A stretch of DNA of 64,000 nt, taken from assembly GCF_030272615.1 (NCBI RefSeq), contig NC_081405.1, forward strand, positions 315,044,541-315,108,540, in the 5' to 3' direction. The notes under the pieces are model-generated. The model had not been told where the DNA came from and searched no databases. It saw only the letters and a list, made by a program, of their open reading frames with translations. Made by a program: the position numbers and the translations under genes. The stretch is from Cryptomeria japonica (Eukaryota; Streptophyta; Pinopsida; Cupressales; Cupressaceae). Numbering within the stretch: position 1 is the stretch's first letter; each line of letters begins with the position of its first letter. Shown here piece after piece: positions 57,131-64,000 of this stretch.

Positions 57131-57767
57131 TGTGAAAATTATATTGCAATTACTGATTATTAATCTCCTATCTCATAAAGATTATTTAACTACAAAATAC
57201 TGAAAAATAACACAGCAGCAACTTCACAAATAAAAAACACACGGAAAGAAATATGCAACACAGTGACAATATTTTCAGATAGTTGTCCTTGGAAAAACCT
57301 CGAAGGGAAAACCAGTACTGTAGATGAGGAATATATATTAACTACAACAAATAAAGAGATACAATTATCACTTGCCTCTTACTGGCAGAGCTTCGATGAC
57401 CTACCAATTTCTCCTACTAAGATTCCACCCCGCTAATATCCCAATGCTATCACTGCACCCTTGCTAACACTGCAAGACTACTTGCTAAAACTACAAGGTT
57501 CTCCACAAACTTCATATACTCCAAATGACCCTTGACCCCTTTTTATGCTAATCTCGTTGGAAAACCAACGATCAAGATTAATTCTCAATCAATGGCTAAG
57601 ATTAATAACAACTAAATAACCCTAACAAATTTGGTTGCTAGAAGTTTCTAAAAGAGATCAAATAATTAACAAACAATTGTCCCTATCTAACAAAATTTGT
57701 TTAGCAAACAGTTATTTACTAATTATTACATATGGAGAACCTGTTGTCCTAGCTAACCAAACTAACA
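57131..57767 (-). repeat. Copia-2 5' LTR
   Basis: Plus-strand ends TGTGAAAATTATATTGC and CCAAACTAACA. It aligns with 52435-53052 along its length. It includes the GGAAAAACCTCGAAGGGAAA hairpin-like motif common in Copia LTRs (57293). Confidence 0.9.
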
Positions 57768-57985
57768 CTCAGTCTACTCGACTTGATGTCGAGGTGTTCA
57801 AGTTGTCTGATTTACCCAGCCTAAGGTGATGTCAGGAACACCACACAGTCTATCCAAAAAGAACTATGTATGGCACAGATGTGGCACGCTACTTGTCCAT
57901 AACAAATCGACCACTAAGTTGATCCAAAGGCAAGACATCTATTGGTGACCATAGAGTGTCCACCCTTACTCGACCACAGATGGGT
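57768..57985. other. Short non-coding stretch, insertion flank of Copia-2
   Basis: No coding signal. Joined to 52434 by the CTCAG duplication, it would have read ...GACCTCAGTCTACTCGAC... before insertion. Confidence 0.6.
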
Positions 57986-58372
57986 GCATATTTTTAAAAT
58001 ACTATGCATGCTACTCATTTCATGCTGATTTATATTTTGTGGGTTTCTGAAACAACCAAGATCAAATATAGATAAATCACAAGAACAATAAGAAGACGAA
58101 TATGAGCAAAGTCAACATGGTGAATAAGATCAAATGAAGAGTAAATATAGCAAGATTGATTGGGTCGAATCAGAAGTGGAACCCAACACTCAATGATTAG
58201 TGGTGAGTTGTCTCCCACTAAACTAGCAGGAGGTGTTGAAACTTAGTCGACCCCTCTCTAATCGACTATTAAATGATCTTGACAACTTGCATGGACAAGT
58301 GTCAAGTAGAAATGGACGAATAAGTAGGCTTAAGTAAGCCTAAGTGTGATTAAATAAAAGAAATACACTAAT
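57986..58372. repeat. ~390-bp dispersed repeat, copy B
   Basis: Same orientation as 40361-40751 and homologous along its length. Flanking sequences on both sides differ. It could be a solo LTR, a non-autonomous element or two LTRs of a destroyed element; no primer site or purine tract was found. Confidence 0.85.
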
Positions 58373-59745
58373 TGTTTCAAAAACAAAACTCATTATATAG
58401 GGAAGTCAAGAATAGTCCATATAATTTTAGTAGATTAATAATCATTCAAAGGTTGAAAAATGACTAATTTTTATGTCAATTACTTATTCTCATTTTCCAT
58501 GCATCTACCTAGTTAATTGGAATGCAAATGAAAATGGACGAACATGTAATGATCAAAATGGTATATACCCATGTAATTTTCTCCATATTTTGGGCCCACT
58601 TTGATTAGCATATCTTTTGTGTGATAAGTAATCTACAAGTGACACAATCTTACATGAATTTAGATTATAACAACACTATATCCTAATCCCCTGATCACTC
58701 ATTACTAGAGATTGCTCTTCATCCCTATATACATTAGTCACTATTGTATATCAAATTAGTGGATGCAAACATGGCCTCTATCTTTTTTGTAGTTGTAAAT
58801 TTTGACTTTAAATTTTTAAATTGAAAATTTAAATTTTATATCTAGCCATCATGAGCTGACATAGTGTACTTGTGTATTGATCACTATGTTATGTTGTTGA
58901 ATTCAATGACATTCATTAATTCATCTGGTATGATTCTAATATCATTAGAAGAATGTTTGAATGTAAATGATATCTATGTAAAAGAGCTGAAAGAGGAATT
59001 CATATTGCACTATATAATTGTGACATCATCATATGTCTATTGCATTATTTTTTGCTATCTTTTACAATTGTTTCAAAGTTCAAAAAATTGTTTCAATATC
59101 TAAGGCAAAGGAGAACATGAGCTTTCTGATTGAGTAAATTCATCAGAGGTGTTTGTAAATATTGTCTATCCTTATAAGATTCAAATTTTAGATGATTAAG
59201 GTACTTGTAGATTCCAATAGTCAATTTTCTCTCAATTCATTATTGTGAGTATAAATTCAATTATATGTGCTAGATCAATTATACAATTGTGAATGTTAAT
59301 GCCGTATGCATAAATCTAAACCAAAGTAAAAGATAGGCAAAGACAAAAATTATAGACATTATGATTATTTTGTCCTTAACACCTTAAACATCATTTTTCC
59401 CACTAAATTTAAACGTATTTAATATCAAAATTTAGTATTAATATGTATATCACTTTGCACAGTATAATATTTTTCCTAACCAAATTTTTGTTGCGCCATA
59501 GAAAAATTTAAAAAAATCCTCAAAGCTAATTCTTGTTAATCAAAGGTAGTCGTTTCCTCATGTAGAAGGAAATGCTGAGAGGTTTGATCCGTTGGTTGTC
59601 CTCTTTAGTCGTACCACAATTAGTATAGTTAAATTTGCGTTCAAAGCATGCACATAATTGCTTTCCATTCTCAAGATGCCTCGTGGGCTATATTATCTTG
59701 ATAACGTGAAGAAACCTTAGTGGGTTACAGAGGGTTGCAGGTGTA
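58373..59745. other. AT-rich intergenic stretch downstream of the chitinase gene
   Basis: No convincing reading frame (58864-59103 is open but hydrophobic and featureless), no TE ends, no RNA gene recognised. Confidence 0.55.
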
Positions 59746-59759
59746 GCTACATGTGACAC

Positions 59760-59785
59760 CCTTTATTTGTATATTTATTTATATA
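59760..59785 (-). terminator. Polyadenylation signals of the chitinase gene
   Basis: On the minus strand AATAAA occurs in AAATAAATATAC and again in CAAATAAAGG, within ~45 bp after the stop codon. These are plausible near-upstream poly(A) elements. Confidence 0.45.
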
Positions 59786-59803
59786 TGCAAAACGTAATGA
59801 GTA

Positions 59804-60835
59804 CTAACAAGAAAGGTTGGGACCGGTGGAAACACCCAACCATCCACAGAATTTCTGATACGAACTCACTCGACTCTGTACTGCCGATGGTCGTCCTCCA
59901 TCACATTCTCCGCCATTAATGGCTCTGATGGTGCCGGCAAACCCTTTCCCGCCGGTGGAAGTCATAGCGGTGTGACAGTTGCTATTCACCATCCAAAACC
60001 AGAGTGATGTCTTGAACGCAACGTCTGGCTGTTGGGCAACCAAATCTGGGTTATTCAGCAGAGGAAGTCCCACATATTTTCCAGCAGCTCCATAGTTGTA
60101 GTTCCTGAAAGAAAAAAGGGAAAAAACAACTTGTATTAGTGCTTATGCCATATTTGAAGAATGCTTAAGAATGTATTATCGGGAAATAAGATTACCAGGT
60201 TAACTGAAGAGGCCCCCGTCCGTAGTATTGCTTTCCACTCGCACAAGGATATTCTGTGGAAGACTGGCAATACGTAGCTTTTGCAATCTCTTCCACATAG
60301 CACAGATCTACAGATAAAACATATTAGGGTTTCACTATTAGCAAGCAACGATGTCTATAGGGCTTCACTATACAAGTAAAATTTGAATAGTTTTATTCAT
60401 ACTTCCAGTCTCATGGGCCACGTTAGCGAAGAAAGCAGCGAGCTCTCTCTTGCGAACATCAAGACTTCCAGAGGTGCCAAAACCAGCAAAACTGCCAGCT
60501 TTAGCTGCGCTGATAAAGCCATCGTAAGTGTAGAAGTTAGTTCCCTTGCAAGAAGCAGAAATTCCAGATTTAATCCGGTTAAAGAAATCCCGGGTGATAA
60601 TGGATTCAATGGATCCGGATGCAGCAGGGACAGAAGGCGATGGCGTAGGATTAGAAGTACATGGGCCCTGCTGACAACCGGATCCACAATAAGCTTGAGT
60701 GGTTCCACAGTATCCCCACTTGCTGCAGCACAGTCCTTGGGCACACCCACAGTTTTGTGAGGAGCTAAACTGTATCTCTCCTACAAATATCAGCGTAGCT
60801 ATTAATAGCACTAAAATCTTTGCATATGTCGCCAT
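59804..60835 (-). CDS. Class IV chitinase (GH19), three exons
   Basis: Secreted endochitinase that cleaves beta-1,4 GlcNAc chains of fungal cell walls. Exons 60835-60403, 60307-60196 and 60104-59804 (433, 112, 301 nt) splice in phase to 281 codons. Donors are GTATGA and GTAATC; acceptors are ATCTGTAG and TTTCTTTCAG. Residues 1-26 are a signal peptide ([20 protein letters not shown]). Residues 28-59 are a Cys-rich hevein-type chitin-binding domain ([17 protein letters not shown]). A Pro/Ser hinge follows, then the catalytic domain from about 75 ([20 protein letters not shown] with Glu142; NLCYVEEI with Glu150/151; [11 protein letters not shown]). It ends ...TGPNLSC without a vacuolar tail, so apoplastic. 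Length and missing loops fit class IV. No defects: the one apparently functional host gene here. Confidence 0.95.
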
Positions 60836-60893
60836 GGCTGAATTCTTTTTCAGTCAGTCGGTTTCATTTGCGAACTATGTTCAGTGAGTGTGG

Positions 60894-60903
60894 TATTTAT
60901 AGT
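60894..60903 (-). promoter_or_regulatory. Chitinase TATA box
   Basis: CTATAAATAC on the minus strand, 59-68 bp before the ATG, a normal distance for a short plant 5' UTR. Confidence 0.75.
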
Positions 60904-60985
60904 CGAGAGCAAGCTCTGCATTATGTGCGCATTCAACTAAAGTTAGTGGAACACGGCAGATATTGGCGAAAACTGTTACCCTCTG

Positions 60986-61031
60986 TTGACTTTGAGGCGG
61001 CTAAGCGCGTGGTTTTATGATTCAAAGTCAA
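60986..61031 (-). promoter_or_regulatory. GCC box and two W boxes upstream of the chitinase
   Basis: On the gene strand AGCCGCCTC (60994-61002) contains the GCC-box core AGCCGCC bound by ERF factors. TTGACT lies on the plus strand at 60986-60991 and on the gene strand at 61026-61031; TTGAC is the WRKY-binding W-box core. All lie within about 50 bp, 150-200 bp before the ATG, as in inducible pathogenesis-related genes. Regulation is inferred. Confidence 0.6.
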
Positions 61032-62418
61032 GCACCGAGCATTGAAAGTCACGGGTGGGATAAGGATGCAAAATTCTTTAATGACAAATGATGAACTGTT
61101 AAGGGAGTTCCATTTTTATTGGTCAAATGAAAAGCACCACTAAATCACTTCTATAAAATATTGCGCCGGCCTTGTTGGATTGATTCGAATCGTGTACTTA
61201 CGTTTTCGTCTATTCGTGTTTTAAAAGTAATAATAAATGGATAAATTTGGGTTTATAATATTTGTATATCTTGAATTTATTATTATTTATTTAAAAAAAT
61301 TTAGTTTGATTCTTAATTTTCTGTTTGTTACTTTTGGATTTGGTTTATTATTAGTAAATGGACTATTTACAGTGGGATGGGAAATACATGTGTCTTGTCT
61401 GACGTCCTTTCCTCTTGCCTCATCCTATGTCCTCATGTAGCTGCTTAAGTATATTTTCTATTTAATTTTAAGCATTAAAATGTTCCCATGCTAATTGAAA
61501 ATTTCAGGAAAAGGATATTTTAGAATCTTTTCTTATTTTAAAGGAGCAGCTACAGTTTAGAAAATGAAAATAAGCTATGAAAAAAAGGGACTGAAAATAA
61601 GCAACAACTATTATTAAAAAAAAATGTTAGGTGAGTTCATAGATTTACTTTCCTCCTTTATTTTTACCACCAAATTTTATATACAAACATTATCAAATTT
61701 TATATAAAAAATAAACATTCATACCATTCATTTGTGTGGAGCAATTGTGAGAGTCTAGCTATCTCGAAAAGTGTAGGACCAAGGTATGAATTTTCTTGTT
61801 AAAAAAAAATTTCATTACATTTAATTCCTTTTTGGCTTTTGCAATCTTGTCGTATTGTAATGCAAAAATTTTTTATTAGGCAAAGAACTTTCTAAATATG
61901 TTTTATATTGTTTGTTTTTATTTTACAAATTGTTGTATGAATATGATCTTGCACCTGCATCTCAACATTTCTTAGGAGTTTGATTGCAATGAAGATAATT
62001 TTTGTTTGAATATTTGTACACTGTTTCTTTCATCTAAATTGAGAGAAATTTTTACTTTTCTTTATCAATTGTGGTGACTACCATATTTTTTTGCAAGCTT
62101 CCACAGCTCATTGTAAGTAAAAAGATTGAATCTATATTTATGGTTGTTTGATCTTTACCATTGATTTTACAAATTCTATATTTTTGAAATTTATTCATCT
62201 TAGATTTATCACTATGCAATCTTGTTTCCTCTATTCTTGCTATTGATTTATTGGCATTTGTTTATTTCATGCTTATTACTCAATGGACTGAAATAATCAA
62301 CTCATTGTTATAGATAACCATTGGTATAAGAGAGTTCAAATTGAGGGGATTGTGAAAAGAACAATCTTAACTTTCATATGGTTTCTTACCAGAACTTCTA
62401 TGAATTATTATTATTATT

Positions 62419-62466
62419 TATTTTTTTTTTTATTTTTTTTTTTTTGGGGGGGGGTTGTTGGGGGGC
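62419..62466. repeat. Homopolymer block (T-run then G-run)
   Basis: T-runs broken by single A are followed by nine G, TTGTT and six G. Such blocks are prone to length error in assembly. Confidence 0.9.
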
Positions 62467-62623
62467 TCATTTTATAAAATTATAGTCTTCAAATCTGCCA
62501 TGCTAAGCATGGTTTGGTCTTTTGAAACATTTCTTTACTTCCTCATTTATTACACAATCATACCCTTGTTCTTAAATTCTGATTGTTTTGGGTTTTATTC
62601 TTCATTAATTCTATTTTTACCCC

Positions 62624-62731
62624 AAAAAATGAGCATTTTAACTGTAGATTGACATGTTGTATGTTTCTATGTTATGCAAAAAATGAGAATTTGAAGTGTA
62701 GATTGACATGTTGTATGCTTCTATCTTATGC
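62624..62731. repeat. 54-bp tandem duplication
   Basis: Two adjacent copies share AAAAAATGAG and TGTAGATTGACATGTTGTAT; about six differences. Confidence 0.9.
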
Positions 62732-62809
62732 ACAAAGTAAACATTAAGGATAACATTTTATAACTATTTTTTTAATGACAAATTTGTCACTTGAAATAAG
62801 TCAATGGTA

Positions 62810-64000
62810 CAAACATTAAGGCCAAGTCCATTGTCCACTAGGGTTCATCTTATAGAATTACAATTGATAAGAACAGAACTCATAAGATAATTATAAAGAT
62901 TTTGAATTTCCTTCGAAGGTAACTCATCTTGTGAAAACACAATTTTAGCTTTAGGTTATTTCATAGAATCAATCAAAGAAGCCATATTATTAGGTGTCAC
63001 CACAAGTAAGCCATCTAAGTTCTTTAAAGTATTTTGTAACTCATCTTATTGCTCCTCTTCTTTACTATTTTTTGTACTTCCAGCAAGTTGTTCACATAAA
63101 CCCTTGCCTCTAACTAGCTTGATTACCTTGATAGAGATGTCATATTCCATTGCCTTAGTAATCCAACCTGCCCTTTTATCATTTATGTCTTTGCTGAGAA
63201 AAAACTCTTTCACTGTAGGATGAGCAACCATAAGATGAATCTTATTGTTAGAGAGCATGTGCCTAAATTTCTCGAGGCTTCTTATTACTGCTAATACATG
63301 CTTTTCTACAAATGAGTACCTAGTCTCATAATCATGTAAAATCTGACTCAAGAAAGCAATTGGTTGTTCTAAGCCTTCATCATTTTGCTGACACAACATT
63401 ATAGAAATAGTATCCTCACTCCCAAAATCATATAGAATAAAATCTTTCTTAAAATTAGGATTAACGAGGGTAGGAGTTGCTACACTTGCCTCTTTAATTT
63501 CTTCAAAATTGTTCTTACCTTCCTTAATCCACTAGAAAGGAATATTTTTCTTAAGCATGACTATAAGTGGCTACATCAATACTGCAATATTAGGAATAAA
63601 CCTTCTGATAAAGTTAATCCTACCTATGAAACTCTAGAGTCCCTTTTTATGTGATGTTAATGGAAATGCAAGTATGGTTGTGATCCTCTCAAGATCTGTT
63701 GAAATCCCATGCTTTGAAACAATATATCCCAGCAACTTGCCTTCATGAACAACAAATATGCTCTTCTTAGGATTTAGTGAAACTCCATATTCCCTGCGTC
63801 TCTCAAATACCTATCTGAGATGGTCAAGATGCCCATTAGCCTTTTTAGAAAAAATAGTTACATCATCTAGGTAAACCAAAATGAACTTGTTAATCAGGCC
63901 TTGAAATGCCATATCCATTGCACGCTGAAATGTTGCCCCTACATTGGTTAGTCCAAATGGCATTTTATTAGAAGCCATTGTATCACTGAGGATTGCACCT
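62810..64000 (-). pseudogene. Gypsy reverse transcriptase/RNase H fragment, running off the right edge
   Basis: From 64000 on the minus strand: KMPFGLTNVGATFQRAMDMA, FILVYLDDVTIFSK (catalytic YLDD, near 63870), SLNPKKSIFVVHEGKLLGYI, FIGRINFIRRFIPN, FEEIKEA, then a 117-codon open piece (63399-63046) with PIAFLSQILHDYETRYS and VEKHVLAVIRSLEKFRH, the RNase H part of a Ty3/Gypsy pol. In-frame stops upstream of 63399 are all TAG (in LR*VF, L*SF, M*PLIV and F*WIKEG). Below 63045 the frame decays and near 62830 reads TLVDNGLGLNVCT, which resembles a protease active site out of its normal order. No LTR seen. Confidence 0.8.

Larger units (their letters stand above)
52435..57767 (-). mobile_element. 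Second complete Copia retrotransposon
   Basis: 5,333 bp, minus strand. LTRs are 57131-57767 (5') and 52435-53052 (3'), with target duplication CTCAG at 52430-52434 and 57768-57772. The primer site TGGTATCTAAGC (minus, 57119-57130) abuts the 5' LTR. A purine-rich AGAGGGAG (minus, 53053-53060) abuts the 3' LTR. Gag-pol is complete in order but crosses three frames and many stops. The 5' LTR has a ~20-bp extra segment near 57475-57500 that the 3' LTR lacks. Confidence 0.9.
61032..62809. other. AT-rich intergenic stretch upstream of the chitinase gene
   Basis: No coding signal. It contains a T/G homopolymer block (62419-62466) and a 54-bp tandem duplication (62624-62731). Short hydrophobic frames at 61237-61440 and 62455-62652 are composition artefacts. 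Confidence 0.6.

Noticed and set aside
41239-58372. The 40.4-58.4 kb block as one giant LTR element
   Set aside because: Its contents are separate, oppositely oriented elements with their own target duplications.
60383-60760. Plus-strand 125-codon frame over the chitinase first exon
   Set aside because: Mirror of the chitinase exon; no independent motif or promoter.
61237-61440. 67-codon hydrophobic frame as a membrane peptide
   Set aside because: AT-rich translation; composition alone explains it.

Overview
The window reads as a piece of a large, repeat-rich plant nuclear genome, most likely a conifer. It is AT-rich, almost wholly made of decayed and nested retrotransposons, and has one clear intact host gene, a three-exon class IV (GH19) chitinase on the minus strand at 59804-60835. 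The assignment to gymnosperms is an inference from element density, element types and chitinase sequence; species cannot be named from sequence alone.

Layout. 1-12.2 kb: a Copia gag/protease remnant carrying a 370-bp TRIM-like element; the 3' part of a LINE-like element (minus); a 5'-truncated Copia with its 3' LTR (minus); then a 5'-truncated LINE (plus) with a reverse transcriptase/RNase H remnant, a solo Copia LTR, and a further conserved coding remnant downstream of RNase H. 12.2-18 kb: non-coding sequence, then a PPR pseudogene (minus) cut in two by a partial Gypsy element that keeps an LTR, a 46/50-bp tandem array and the start of a plant-mobile-domain (PMD) gene. 18-22 kb: no genes recognised, one Copia LTR end.

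21997-38183 is the centrepiece: a complete 16.2-kb Ty3/Gypsy element of Tat type with 762-bp LTRs (about 1% different), a GTTGC target duplication, a 2.2-kb leader, a single-frame gag-pol of about 2500 codons (with a G-patch and a second RNase H), and, antisense in its 3' third, a two-exon PMD gene with good splice sites. Its gag-pol is broken only by four TAG codons and the PMD exon by six TAGs (perhaps seven); two catalytic Asp codons have become Asn. The element also carries a set of short stem-loops with covarying stems, and repeat arrays in leader and PMD intron that are reverse complements of one another.

38.2-58.4 kb: AT-rich sequence; a Copia gag remnant (minus); a LINE relative (minus) into which a complete Copia (42631-49947, TSD GGATC) inserted; and a second complete Copia (52435-57767, minus, TSD CTCAG). 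A ~390-bp repeat occurs on both sides of this block. 58.4-64 kb: AT-rich DNA, the chitinase gene with TATA box, GCC box and W boxes, more AT-rich DNA, and a Gypsy reverse transcriptase fragment running off the right edge.

The genes do not form a pathway. The chitinase is an isolated defence-type gene; everything else is mobile-element content or pseudogene. All calls come from reading translations and repeats by eye; no database search was possible.
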